A model generated the notes under the pieces. It saw nothing but the letters and a program-made list of their open reading frames with translations, was not told the origin of the DNA and searched no databases. A DNA stretch of 64,000 nucleotides from Petrolisthes cinctipes (lineage: Eukaryota > Arthropoda > Malacostraca > Decapoda > Porcellanidae). This document shows positions 24,961 through 38,935 of this stretch, in pieces. The stretch covers positions 1,454,001-1,518,000 of the forward strand of contig JAWQEG010000166.1 of assembly GCA_033782935.1 (NCBI GenBank), written 5' to 3'. The translations under genes and the position numbers were made by a program. How positions within the stretch are numbered: the stretch's first letter is position 1; each line of letters begins with the position of its first letter.

Positions 24961-27089
24961 TGGCCTGTATTTTGAAAATACTCTAACACGGAGTAGGCAT
25001 GTACAGATACCTTCTTGGACCTCTAAATATCGAATTTTCGGGTGTTTTGGGACTGAATTTGAGATATCGATTATTGGCACCTAAAATGTCGATTTTAGCA
25101 TGTTTTTAGTCTATATTTTGAAAATATTCTAGCACTGTGTAGGCATGTACAGATTGCTTCTGGGACCCCAAAATATTGAATTTTCGGGTGTTTTGAGCAT
25201 GAATTTGAGATATAAACGGGTACAGAAGATACATGCACATATTGACTTTGGGCATCTAAAATATCGATTTTCAGCATGTTTTGGGCCTGTATTTTGAAAA
25301 TACTCTAACACTGAGTAGGCATGTACAGATTGCTTCTGGGGCCCCAAAATATTGAATTTTCCGGTGTTTTGAGCCTGAATTTGAGATATAAACGGGTACT
25401 GAAGATGCATGCACATATCGACTTTTGGGCACCTAAAAGATCGATTTTCAGTATGTTTTTGTCCTGTATTTTGAAAATACTCTAACACGGAGTAGGCATG
25501 TACAGATACCTTCTTGGAAATCTAAATATCGAATTTTCGGGTGTTTTGGGACTGAATTTGAGATATCGATTTTTGGCACCTAAAATGTCGATTTTTAGCA
25601 TGTTTTTAGCCTATATTTTGAAAATATTCTAGCACTGTGTAGGCATGTACAGATTGCTTCTGGGACCCCAAAATATTGAATTTTCGGGTGTTTTGAGCCT
25701 GAATTTGAGATATAAACGGGTACAGAAGATACATGCACATATTGACTTTGGGCATCTAAAATATCGATTTGCAGCATGTTTTGGGCCTGTATTTTGAAAA
25801 TACTCTAACACTGAGTAGGCATGTACAGATTGCTTCTGGGACCCCAAAATATTGAATTTTCGGGTGTTTTGAGCCTGAATTTGAGATATAAACGGGTACT
25901 GAAGATGCATGCACATATCGACTTTTGGACACCTAAAAGATCGATTTTCAGTATGTTTTTGGCCTGTATTTTGAAAATACTCTAACACGGAGTAGGCATG
26001 TACAGATACCTTCTGGGACCTCTAAATATCGAATTTTCGGGTGTTTTGGGACTGAATTTGAGATATCGATTTTTTGGCACCTAAAATGTCGATTTTTAGC
26101 ATGTTTTTAGCCTATATTTTGAAAATATTCTAGCACTGTGTAGGCATGTACAGATTGCTTCTGGAACCCCAAAATATTGAATTTACGGGTGTTTTGAGCC
26201 TGAATTTGAGATATAAACGGGTACAGAAGATGCATGCACATATTGACTTTTGGCATCTAAAATATCGATTTTCAGCATGTTTTGGGCCTGTATTTTGAAA
26301 ATACTCTAACACTGAGTAGGCATGTACAGATTGCTTCTGGGACCCCAAAATATTGAATTTTCGGGTGTTTTGAGCCTGAATTTGAGATATAAACGGGTAC
26401 TGAAGATGCATGCACATATCGACTTTTGTGCACCTAAAAGATCGATTTTCAGTATGTTTTGAGCATGTATTTTGAAAATACTCTAACACGGAGTAGGCAT
26501 GTACAGATCGCTTCTGGGACCCTTAAATATCGAATTTTCGGGTGTTTTGGGACTGAATTTGAAATATCGACTTTTTGGCACCTAAAAGATCGATTTTTAG
26601 CATGTTTTTAGCCTATATTTTGAAAATATTCTAGCACTGAGTAGGCATGTACAGATTGCTTCTGGGACCCCAAAATATTGAATTTTCGGGTGTTTTGAGC
26701 CTGAATTTGAGATATAAACGGGTACAGAAGATACATGCACATATTGACTTTGGGCACCAAAAATATCGATTTTCAGCATGTTTTGGGCCTGAATTTTGAA
26801 AATACTCTAACACGGAGTAGGCATGTACAGATCGCTTCTGGGACCCCAAAATATCGAATTTTCGGGTGCTTAGGGCCAGAATTTGAGATATAAACGGGTA
26901 CAGAAGATGCATGCACATAACGACATTTGGGCACCTAAAAGATCGATTTTCAGTATGTTTTTGGCCTGTATTTTGAAAATACTCTAACACGTAGTAGGCA
27001 TGTACAGATACCTTCTGGGACCTCTAAATATCGAATTTTCGGGTGTTCTGGGACTGAATTTGAGATATCGATTTTTGGCACCTAAAATG

Positions 27090-28820
27090 TCGATTTTTAG
27101 CATGTTTTTAGCCTATATTTTGAAAATATTCTAGCACTGAGTAGGCATGTACAGATTGCTTCTGGGACCCCAAAATATTGAACTTTCAGTTGTTTTGAGC
27201 CTGAATTTGAGATATAAACGGGTACAGAAGATACATGCACATATTGACTTTGGGCACCAAAAATATCGATTTTCAGCATGTTTTGCGCCTGAATTTTGAA
27301 AATACTCTAAAACGGAGTAGGCATGTACAGATCGCTTCTGGGACCCCAAAATATCGAATTTTCGGGTGTTTAGGGCCAGAATTTGAGATATAAATGGGTA
27401 CAGAAGATGCATGCACATATCGACTTTTGGGCACCTTAAAGATCGATTTTCAGTATGTTTTTGGCCTGTATTTTGAAAAAACTCTAACACGGAGTAGGCA
27501 TGTACAGATACCTTCTGGGACCTCTAAATATCGAATTTTCGGGTGTTATGGGACTGAATTTGAGATATAGATTTTTTGGCACCTATAATATCGATTTTTA
27601 GCATGTTTTTAGCCTATATTTTGAAAATATTCTAGCACTGTGTAGGCATGAACAGATTGCTTCTGGGACCCCAAAATATTGAATTTTCGGGTGTTTTGAG
27701 CCTGAATTTGATATATAAACGGGTACAGAAGATACATGCACATATTGACTTAGGGCATCTAAAATATCGATTTTCAGCATGTTTTGGGCCTGTATTTTGA
27801 AAATACTCTAACACTGAGTAGGCATGTACAGATTGCTTCTGGGACCCCAAAATATTGAATTTTCGGGTGTTTTGAGCCTGAATTTGAGATATAAACGGGT
27901 ACTGAAGATGCATGCACATATCGACTTTTGTGCACCTAAAAGATCGATTTTCAGTATGTTTTGAGCATGTAGCATGTTTTTAGCCTATATTTTGAAAATA
28001 TTCTAGCACTGAGTAGGCATGTACAGATTGCTTCTGGGACCCCAAAATATTGATTTTCGGGTGTTTTGAGCCTGAATTTGAGATATAAACGGTTACAGAA
28101 GATACATGCACATATTGACTTTGGGCACCAAAAATATCGATTTTCAGCATGTTTTGGGCCTGAATTTTGAAAATACTCTAACACAGAGTAGGCATGTACA
28201 GATCGGTTCTGGGACCCCAAAGTATCGAATTTTCGGGTGTTTAGGGCCAGAATTTCAGATATAAACGGGTACAGAGGATGCATGCACATATCGACTTTTG
28301 GGCACCTAAAAGATCGATTTTCAGTATGTTTTTGGCCTGTATTTTGAAAATACTCTAACACGGAGTAGGCATGTACAGATACCTTCTGGGACCTCTAAAT
28401 ATCGAATTTTCGGGTGTTTTGGGACTGAATTTGAGATATCGATTTTTTGGCACCTAAAATGTCGATTTTTAGCATGTTTTTAGCCTATATTTTGAAAATA
28501 TTCTAGCACTGTGTAGGCATGTACAGATTGCTTCTGGGACCCCAAAATATTGAATTTTCGGGTGTTTTGAGCCTGAATTTGAGATATAAACGGGTACAGA
28601 AGATACATGCACATATTGACTTTGGGCATCTAAAATATCGATTTTCAGCATGTTTTGGGCCTGTATTTTGAAAATACTCTAACACTGAGTAGGCATGTAC
28701 AGATTGCTTCTGGGACCCCAAAATATTGAATTTTCGGGTGTTTTGAGCCTGAATTTGAGATATAAACGGGTACTGAAGATGCATGCACATATCGACTTTT
28801 GGGCACCTAAAAGATCGATT
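27090..28820 (+). repeat. Segmental duplication, offset 2402 bp, copy 1
   Basis: This segment is shared with 29492-31222. Common markers are GAAAAAACTC (27475, 29877), GACTTAGGGCATC (27748, 30150), a fused junction (27969, 30371), TATTGATTTTCGGG with a lost base pair (28050, 30452), GATCGGTTCTGGG (28201, 30603) and ACAGAGGATGCATG (28271, 30673). Copy 1 has private changes such as AACTTTCAGTTG near 27181, ATAAATGGGTAC near 27390 and CACCTTAAAG near 27432. Confidence 0.83.
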
Positions 28821-29491
28821 TTCAGTATGTTTTGAGCATGTATTTTGAAAATACTCTAACACGGAGTAGGCATGTACAAATCGCTTCTGGGACCCCAAAA
28901 TATTGAATTTTCGGGTGTTTTGAGCCTGAATTTGAGATATAAACGGGTACAGAAGATACATGCACATATTGACTTTGGGCATCTAAAATATCGATTTTCA
29001 GCATGTTTTGGGCCTGTATTTTGAAAATACTCTAACACTGAGTAGGCATGTACAGATTGCTTCTGGGACCCCAAAATATTGAATTTTCGGGTGTTTTGAG
29101 TCTGAATTTGAGATATAAACGGGTACAGAAGATACATGCACATATTGACTTTGGGCATCTAAAATATCGATTTTCAGCATGTTTTGGGCCTGTATTTTGA
29201 AAATACTCTAACACTGAGTAGGCATGTACAGATTGCTTCTGGGACCCCAAAATATTGAATTTTCGGGTGTTCTGAGCCTGAATTTGAGATATAAACGGGT
29301 ACTGAAGATGCATGCACATATCGACTTTTGTGCACCTAAAAGATCGATTTTCAGTATGTATTGAGCATGTATTTTGAAAATACTCTAACACGGAGTAGGC
29401 ATGTACAGATCGCTTCTGGGACCCCTAAATATCGAAATTTCGGGTGTTTTGGGACTGAATTTGAGATATCGACTTTTTGGCACCTAAAAGA

Positions 29492-31222
29492 TCGATTTTT
29501 AGCATGTTTTTAGCCTATATTTTGAAAATATTCTAGCACTGAGTAGGCATGTACAGATTGCTTCTGGGACCCCAAAATATTGAATTTTCGGTTGTTTTGA
29601 GCCTGAATTTGAGATATAAACGGGTACAGAAGATACATACACATATTGACTTTGGGCACCAAAAATATCGATTTTCAGCATGTTTTGCCCCTGAATTTTG
29701 AAAATACTCTAACACGGAGTAGGCATGTACAGATCGCTTCTGGGACCCCAAAATATCGAATTTTCGGGTGTTTAGGGCCAGAATTTGAGATATAAACGGG
29801 TACAGAAGATGCATGCACATATCGACTTTTGGGCACCTAAAAAATCGATTTTCAGTATGTTTTTGGCCTGTATTTTGAAAAAACTCTAACACGGAGTAGG
29901 CATGTACAGATACCTTCTGGGACCTCTAAATATCGAATTTTCGGGTGTTATGGGACTGAATTTGAGATATAGATTTTTTGGCACCTATAATATCGATTTT
30001 TAGCATGTTTTTAGCCTATATTTTGAAAATATTCTAGCACTGTGTAGGCATGTACAGATTGCTTCTGGGACCCCAAAATATTGAATTTTCGGGCGTTTTG
30101 AGCCTGAATTTGATATATAAACGGGTACAGAAGATACATGCACATATTGACTTAGGGCATCTAAAATATCGATTTTCAGCATGTTTTGGGCCTGTATTTT
30201 GAAAATACTCTAACACTGAGTAGGCATGTACAGATTGCTTCTGGGACCCCAAAATATTGAATTTTCGGGTGTTTTGAGCCTGAATTTGAGATATAAACGG
30301 GTACTGAAGATGCATGCACATATCGACTTTTGTGCACCTAAAAGATCGATTTTCAGTATGTTTTGAGCATGTAGCATGTTTTTAGCCTATATTTTGAAAA
30401 TATTCTAGCACTGAGTAGGCATGTACAGATTGCTTCTGGGACCCCAAAATATTGATTTTCGGGTGTTTTGAGCCTGAATTTGAGATATAAACGGGTACAG
30501 AAGATACATGCACATATTGACTTTGGGCACCAAAAATATCGATTTTCAGCATGTTTTGGGCCTGAATTTTGAAAATACTCTAACACAGAGTAGGCATGTA
30601 CAGATCGGTTCTGGGACCCCAAAGTATCGAATTTTCGGGTGTTTAGGGCCAGAATTTGAGATATAAACGGGTACAGAGGATGCATGCACATATCGACTTT
30701 TGGGCACCTAAAAGATCGATTTTCAGTATGTTTTTGGCCTGTATTTTGAAAATACTCTAACACGGAGTAGGCATGTACAGATACCTTCTGGGACCTCTAA
30801 ATATCGAATTTTCGGGTGTTTTGGGACTGAATTTGAGATATCGATTTTTTGGCACCTAAAATGTCGATTTTTAGCATGTTTTTAACCTATATTTTGAAAA
30901 TATTCTAGCACTGTGTAGGCATGTACAGATTGCTTCTGGGACCCCAAAATATTGAATTTTCGGGTGTTTTGAGCCAGAATTTGAGATATAAACGGGTACA
31001 GAAGATACATGCACATATTGACTTTGGGCATCTAAAATATCGATTTTCAGCATGTTTTGGGCCTGTATTTTGAAAATACTCTAACACTGAGTAGGCATGT
31101 ACAGATTGCTTCTGGGACCTCAAAATATTGAATTTTCGGGTGTTTTGAGCCAGAATTTGAGATATAAACGGGTACTGAAGATGCATGCACATATCGACTT
31201 TTGGGCACCTAAAAGATCGATT
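29492..31222 (+). repeat. Segmental duplication, offset 2402 bp, copy 2
   Basis: This is the partner of 27090-28820. Private changes include TTTTGCCCCTG near 29684, AGATACATACACATATTG near 29632 and GAGCCAGAATTTG near 30971 and 31149. The match ends where copy 1 has TATGTTTTGAGCATG (about 28826) and copy 2 has TATGTTTTTGGCCTG (about 31228). Confidence 0.82.
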
Positions 31223-32429
31223 TTCAGTATGTTTTTGGCCTGTATTTTGAAAATACTCTAACACGGAGTAGGCATGTACAGATACCTTCTTGGACCTCTA
31301 AATATCGAATTTTCGGGTGTTTTGGGACTGAATTTGAGATATCGATTTTTGGCACCTAAAATGTCGATTTTTAGCATGTTTTTAGCCTATATTTTTGAAA
31401 ATATTCTAGCACTGTGTAGGCATGTACAGATTGCTTCTGGGACCCCAAAATATTGAATTTTCGGGTGTTTTGAGCCTGAATTTGAGATATAAACGGGTAC
31501 AGAAGATACATGCACATATTGACTTTGGGCATCTAAAATATCGATTTTCAGCATGTTTTGGGACTGTATTTTGAAAATACTCTAACACTGAGTAGGCATG
31601 TACAGATTGCTTCTGGGACCCCAAAATATTGAATTTTCGGGTGTTTTGAGCCTGAATTTGAGATATAAACGGGTACTGAAGATGCATGCACATATCGACT
31701 TTTGGGCACCTAAAAGATCGATTTTCAGTATGTTTTTGGCCTGTATTTTGAAAATACTCTAACACGGAGTAGGCATGTACAGATACCTTCTGGGACCTCT
31801 AAATATCGAATTTTCGGGTGTTTTGGGACTGAATTTGAGATATCGATTTTTTGGCACCTAAAATGTCGATTTTTAGCATGTTTTTAGCCTATATTTTGAA
31901 AATATTCTAGCACTGTGTAGGCATGTACAGATTGCTTCTGGGACCCCAAAATATTGAATTTTCGGGTGTTTTGAGCCTGAATTTGAGATATAAACGGGTA
32001 CAGAAGATGCATGCACATATTGACTTTTGGCATCTAAAATATCGATTTTCAGCATGTTTTGGGCCTGTATTTTGAAAATACTCTAACACTGAGTAGGCAT
32101 GTACAGATTGCTTCTGGGACCCCAAAATATTGAATTTTCGGGTGTTTTGAGCCTGAATTTGAGATATAAACGGGTACTGAAGATGCATGCACATATCAAC
32201 TTTTGTGCACCTAAAAGATCGATTTTCAGTATGTTTTGAGCATGTATTTTGAAAATACTCTAACACGGAGTAGGCATGTACAGATCGCTTCTGGGACCCT
32301 TAAATATCGAATTTTCGGGTGTTTTGGGACTGAATTTGAGATATCGACTTTTTAGCACCTAAAAGATCGATTTTTAGCATGTTTTTAGCCTATATTTTGA
32401 AAATATTCTAGCACTGAGTAGGCATGTAC

Positions 32430-34090
32430 AGATTGCTTCTGGGACCCCAAAATATTGAATTTTCGGGTGTTTTGAGCCTGAATTTGAGATATAAACGGGT
32501 ACAGAAGATACATGCACATATTGACTTTGGGCACCAAAAATATCGATTTTCAGAATGTTTTGGGCCTGAATTTTGAAAATACTCTAAAACGGAGTAGGCA
32601 TGTACAGATTGCTTCTGGGACCCCAAAATTTCGAATTTTCGGGTGTTTAGAGCCAGAATTTGAGATATAAACGGGTACAGAAGATGCATGCACATATCGA
32701 CTTCTGGGCACCTAAAAGATCGATTTTCAGTATGTTTTTGGCCTGTATTTTAAAAATACTCTAACACGGAGTAGGCATGTACAGATACCTTCTGGGACCT
32801 CTAAATATCGAATTTTCGGGTGTTATGGGACTGAATATGAGATATAGATTTTTTGGCACCTATAATATCGATTTTTAGCATGTTTTTAGCCTATATTTTG
32901 AAAATATTCTAGCACTGTGTAGGCATGTACAGATTGCTTCTGGGACCCCAAAATATTGAATTTTCGGGTGTTTTGAGCCTGAATTTGATATATAAACGGG
33001 TACAGAAGATACATGCACATATTGACTTTGGGCACCAAAAATATCGATTTTCAGCATGTTTTGGGCCTGAATTTTGAAAATACTCTAACACAGAGTAGGC
33101 ATGTACAGATCGCTTCTGGGACCCCAAAATATCGAATTTTCGGGTGTTTAGGGCCAGAATTTGAGATATAAACGAGTACAGAGGATGCATGCACATATCG
33201 ACTTTTGGGCACCTAAAAGATCGATTTTCAGTATGTTTTTGGCCTGTATTTTAAAAATACTCTAACACGGAGTAGGCATGTACAGATACCTTCTGGGACC
33301 TCTAAATATCGAATTTTCGGGTGTTTTGGGACTGAATATGAGATATCGATTTTTTGGCACCTAAAATGTCGATTTTTAGCATGTTTTTAGCCTATATTTT
33401 GAAAATATTCTAGCACTGTGTAGGCATGTACAGATTGCTTCTGGGACCCCAAAATATTGAATTTTCGGGTGTTTTGAGTCTGAATTTGAGATATAAACGG
33501 GTACAGAAGATACATGCACATATTGACTTTGGGCATCTAAAATATCGATTTTCAGCATGTTTTGGGCCTGTATTTTGAAAATACTCTAACACTGAGTAGG
33601 CATGTACAGATTGCTTCTGGGATCCCAAAATATTGAATTTTCGGGTGTTTTGAGCCTGAATTTGAAATATAAACGGGTACTGAAGATGCATTCACATATC
33701 GACTTTTGGGCACCTAAAAGATCGATTTTCAGTATGTTTTTGGCCTGTATTTTGAAAATACTCTAACACGGAGTAGGCATGTACAGATACCTTCTGGGAC
33801 CTCTAAATATCGAATTTTCGGGTGTTTTGGGACTGAATTTGAGATATCGATTTTTTGGCACCTAAAATGTCGATTTTAAGCATGTTTTTAGCCTATATTT
33901 TGAAAATATTCTAGCACTGTGTAGGCATGTACAGATTGCTTCTGGGACCCCAAAATATTGAATTTTCGGGTGTTTTGAGCCTGAATTTGAGATATAAACG
34001 GGTACAGAAGATACATGCACATATTGACTTTGGGCATCTAAAATATCGATTTTCAGCATGTTTTGGGCCTGTATTTTGAAAATACTCTAA
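32430..34090 (+). repeat. Segmental duplication, offset 2318 bp, copy 1
   Basis: This segment is shared with 34748-36408. Markers are TTTTCAGAATGTTTTGGG (32547, 34865), CAAAATTTCGAATTTTC (32624, 34942), CGACTTCTGGGCACC (32698, 35016), AAACGAGTACAGAGG (33170, 35488), CTGGGATCCCAAAATATTG (33618, 35936) and TTGAAATATAAACGG (33662, 35980). Private changes include GATGCATTCACATATCG near 33685, CGATTTTAAGC near 33870 and AACGCTGAG near 34089. Confidence 0.85.
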
Positions 34091-34747
34091 CGCTGAGTAG
34101 GCATGTACAGATTGCTTCTGGGACCCCAAAATATTGAATTTTCGGGTGTTTTGAGCCTGAATTTGAGATATAAACGGGTACTGAAGATGCATGCACATAT
34201 CGACATTTGTGCACCTAAAAGATCTATTTTCAGTATGTTTTGAGCATGTATTTTGAAAATACTCTAACATGGAGTAGGCATGTACAGATCGCTTCTGGGA
34301 CCCCTAAATATCGAATTTTCGCGTGTTTTGGGACTGAATTTGAGATATAGACTTTCTGGCACCTAAAAGATCGATTTTTAGCATGTTTTTAGCCTATATT
34401 TTGAAAATATTCTAGCACTGAGTAGGCATGTACAGATTGCTTCAGGGACCCCAAAATATTGAATTTTCGGGTGTTTTGAGTCTGAATTTGAGATATAAAC
34501 GGGTACAGAAGATACATGCACATATTGACTTTGGGCATCTAAAATATCGATTTTCAGTATGTTTTGAGCATGTATTTTGAAAATACTCTAACACGAAGTA
34601 GGCATGTACAGATCGCTTCTGGGACCCCTAAATATCGAATTTTCGGGTGTTTTGGGACTGAATTTGAGATATCGACTTTTTGGCACCTAAAAGATCGATT
34701 TTTAGCATGTTTTTAGCCTATATTTTGAAAATATTCTAGCACTGTAC

Positions 34748-36408
34748 AGATTGCTTCTGGGACCCCAAAATATTGAATTTTCGGGTGTTTTGAGCCTGAA
34801 TTTGAGATATAAACGGGTACAGAAGATACATGCACATATTGACTTTGGGCACCAAAAATATCGATTTTCAGAATGTTTTGGGCCTGAATTTTGAAAATAC
34901 TCTAACACGGAGTAGGCATGTACAGATTGCTTCTGGGACCCCAAAATTTCGAATTTTCGGGTGTTTAGGGCCAGAATTTGAGATATAAACGGGTACAGAA
35001 GATGCATGCACATATCGACTTCTGGGCACCTAAAAGATCGATTTTCAGTATGTTTTTGGCCTGTATTTTAAAAATACTCTAACACGGAGTAGGCATGTAC
35101 AGATACCTTCTGGGACCTCTAAATATCGAATTTTCGGGTGTTATGGGACTGAATATGAGATATAGATTTTTTGGCACCTATAATATCGATTTTTAGCATG
35201 TTTTTAGCCTATATTTTGAAAATATTCTAGCACTGTGTAGGCATGTACAGATTGCTTCTGGGACCCCAAAATATTGAATTTTCGGGTGTTTTGAGCCTGA
35301 ATTTGATATATAAACGGGTACAGAAGATACATGCACATATTGACTTTGGGCACCAAAAATATCGATTTTCAGCATGTTTTGGGCCTGAATTTTGAAAATA
35401 CTCTAACACAGAGTAGGCATGTACAGATCGCTTCTGGGACCCCAAAATATCGAATTTTCGGGTGTTTAGGGCCAGAATTTGAGATATAAACGAGTACAGA
35501 GGATGCATGCACATATCGACTTTTGGGCACCTAAAAGATCGATTTTCAGTATGTTTTTGGCCTGTATTTTAAAAATACTCTAACACGGAGTAGGCATGTA
35601 CAGATACCTTCTGGGACCTCTAAATATCGAATTTTCGGGTGTTTTGGGACTGAATATGAGATATCGATTTTTTGGCACCTAAAATGTCGATTTTTAGCAT
35701 GTTTTTAGCCTATATTTTGAAAATATTCTAGCACTGTGTAGGCATGTACAGATTGCTTCTGGGACCCCAAAATATTGAATTTTCGGGTGTTTTGAGTCTG
35801 AATTTGAGATATAAACGGGTACAGAAGATACATGCACATATTGACTTTGGGCATCTAAAATATCGATTTTCAGCATGTTTTGGGCCTGTATTTTGAAAAT
35901 ACTCTAACACTGAGTAGGCATGTACAGATTGCTTCTGGGATCCCAAAATATTGAATTTTTGGGTGTTTTGAGCCTGAATTTGAAATATAAACGGGTACTG
36001 AAGATGCATGCACATATCGACTTTTGGGCACCTAAAAGATCGATTTTCAGTATGTTTTTGGCCTGTATTTTAAAAATACTCTAACACGGAGTAGGCATGT
36101 ACAGATACCTTCTGGGACCTCTAAATATCGAATTTTCGGGTGTTTTGGGACTGAATTTGAGATATCGATTTTTTGGCACCTAAAATGTCGATTTTTAGCA
36201 TGTTTTTAGCCTATATTTTGAAAATATTCTAGCACTGTGTAGGCATGTACAGATTGCGTCTGGGACCCCAAAATATTGAATTTTCGGGTGTTTTGAGCCT
36301 GAATTTGAGATATAAACGGGTACAGAAGATACATGCACATATTGACTTTGGGCATCTAAAATATCGATTTTCAGCATGTTTTGGGCCTGTATTTTGAAAA
36401 TACTCTAA
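34748..36408 (+). repeat. Segmental duplication, offset 2318 bp, copy 2
   Basis: This is the partner of 32430-34090. Its first A monomer carries the 10-bp deletion (GCACTGTACAG at 34739), the only example in the central domain. Private changes include ATTTTTGGGTG near 35955 and GATTGCGTCTGGG near 36252. The roughly 650 bp between the copies (34.09-34.74 kb) holds other trimers, with TTCAGGGACC near 34441 and GACTTTCTGGCACC near 34350. Confidence 0.84.
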
Positions 36409-36889
36409 CACTGAGTAGGCATGTACAGATTGCTTCTGGGACCCCAAAATATTGAATTTTCGGGTGTTTTGAGCCTGAATTTGAGATATAAACGGGTACT
36501 GAAGATGCATGCACATATCGACTTTTGGGCACCTAAAAGATCGATTTTCAGTATGTTTTTGGCCTGTATTTTGAAAATACTCTAACACGGAGTAGGCATG
36601 TACAGATACCTTCTGGGACCTCTAAATATCGAATTTTCGGGTGTTTTTGGACGGAATTTGAGATATCGACTTTTTGGCACCTAAAATGTCGATTTTTAGC
36701 ATGTTTTTAGCCTATATTTTGAAAATATTCTAGCACTGTGTAGGCATGTACAGATTGCTTCTGGGACCCCAAAATATTGAATTTTCGGGTGTTTTGAGTC
36801 TGAATTTGAGATATAAACGGGTACAGAAGATACATGCACATATTGACTTTGGGCATCTAAAATATCGATTTTCAGCATGTTTTGGGCCT

Positions 36890-38935
36890 ATATTTTGAAA
36901 ATATTCTAGCACTGTGTAGGCATGTACAGATTGCTTCTGGGACCCAAAAATATTGAATTTTCGGGTGTTTTGAGCCTGAATTTGAGATATAAACGGGTAC
37001 AGAAGATACATGCACATATTGACTTTGGTCATCTAAAATATCGATTTTCAGCATGTTTTGGGCCTGTATTTTGAAAATACTCTAACACTGAGTAGGCATG
37101 TACAGATTGCTTCTGGGACCCCAAAATATTGAATTTTCGGGTGTTTTGAGCCTGAATTTGAGATATAAACGGGTACTGAAGATGCATGCACATATCGACT
37201 TTTGTGCACCTAAAAGATCGATTTTCAGTATGTTTTGAGCATGTATTTTGAAAATACTCTAACATGGAGTAGGCATGTACAGATCGCTTCTGGGACCCCT
37301 AAATATCGAATTTTCGGGTGTTTTGGGACTGAATTTGAGATATAGACTTTTTGGCACCTAAAAGATCGATTTTTAGCATGTTTTTAGCCTATATTTTGAA
37401 AATATTCTAGCAATGAGTAGGCATGTACAGATTGCTTCTGGGACCCCAAAATATTGAATTTTCGGGTGTTTTGAGTCTGAATTTGAGATATAAACGGTTA
37501 CAGAAGATACATGCACATATTGACTTTGGGCATCTAAAATATCGATTTTCAGCATGTTTTGGGCCTGTATTTTGAAAATACTCTAACACTGAGTAGGCAT
37601 GTACAGATTGCTTCTGGGACCCCAAAATATTGAATTTTCGGGCGTTTTGAGCCTGAATTTGAGATATAAACGGGTCCTGAAGATGCATGCACATATCAAC
37701 TTTTGTGCACCTAAAAGATCGATTTTCAGTATGTTTTGAGCATGTATTTTGAAAATACTCTAACACGAAGTAGGCATGTACAGATCGCTTCTGGGACCCC
37801 TAAATATCGAATTTTCGGGTGTTTTGGGACTGAATTTGAGATATCGATTTTTGGCACCTAAAATGTCGATTTTTAGCATGTTTTTAGCCTATATTTTGAA
37901 AATATTCTAGCACTGTGTAGGCATGTACAGATTGCTTCTGGGACCCCAAAATATTTAATTTTCGGGTGTTTTGAGCCTGAATTTGAGATATAAACGGGTA
38001 CAGAAGATACATGCACATATTGACTTTGGGCACTAAAAATATCGATTTTCAGCATGTTTTGGGCCTGAATTTTGAAAATACTCTAACACGGAGTAGGCAT
38101 GTACAGATCGCTTCTGGGACCCCAAAATATCGAATTTTCGGGTGTTTAGGGCCAGAATTTGAGATATAAACGGGTACAGAAGATGCATGCACATAACGAC
38201 TTTTGGGCACCTAAAAGATCGATTTTCAGTATGTTTTTGGCCTGTATTTTGAAAATACTCTAACACGGAGTAGGCATGTACAGATACCTTCTGGGACCTC
38301 TAAATATCGAATTTTCGGGTGTTTTGGGACTGAATTTGAGATATCGATTTTTGGCACCTAAAATGTCGATTTTTAGCATGTTTTTAGCCTATATTTTGAA
38401 AATATTCTAGCACTGTGTAGGCATGTACAGATTGCTTCTGGGACCCCAAAATATTGAATTTTCGGGTGTTTTGAGCCTGAATTTGAGATATAAACGGGTA
38501 CAGAAGATACATGCACATATTGACTTTGGGCATCTAAAATATCGATTTTCAGCATGTTTTGGGCCTGTATTTTGAAAATACTCTAACACTGAGTAGGCAT
38601 GTACAGATTGCTTCTGGGACCCCAAAATATTGAATTTTCGGGTGTTTTGAGCCTGAATTTGAGATATAAGCGGGTACTGAAGATGCATGCACATATCGAC
38701 TTTTGTGCACCTAAAAGATCGATTTTCAGTATGTTTTGAGTATGTAGCATGTTTTTAGCCTATATTTTGAAAATATTCTAGCACTGAGTAGGCATGTGCA
38801 GATTGCTTCTGGGACCCCAAAATATTGAATTTTCGGGTGTTTTGAGCCTGAATTTGAGATATAAACGGGTACAGAAGATACATGCACATATTGACTTTGG
38901 GCACCAAAAATATCGATTTTCAGCATGTTTTGGGC
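36890..38935 (+). repeat. Segmental duplication, offset 3375 bp, copy 1
   Basis: This segment is shared with 40265-42310 and, through the 9513-bp event, with 49778-51823, so three copies exist in the window. Markers are TTTGGTCATC (37024, 40399, 49912), AACATGGAG (37261, 40636, 50149), AACGGTTACAG (37494, 40869, 50382), CGGGTCCTGAAG (37671, 41046, 50559), ACACGAAGTAGG (37763, 41138, 50651), ACATAACGAC (38191, 41566, 51079) and ATAAGCGGG (38666, 42041, 51554). It ends with the fused junction at 38744, which here reads GAGTATGTAGC. Confidence 0.87.

Noticed and set aside
31274..31456. Single plus-strand open frame of 60 codons
   Set aside because: It exists only because of a one-base change in two neighbouring monomers (an extra T in ATATTTTTGAAAATATTC near 31390 and a shortened T run near 31343). 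It lies wholly within satellite sequence and has no counterpart elsewhere.
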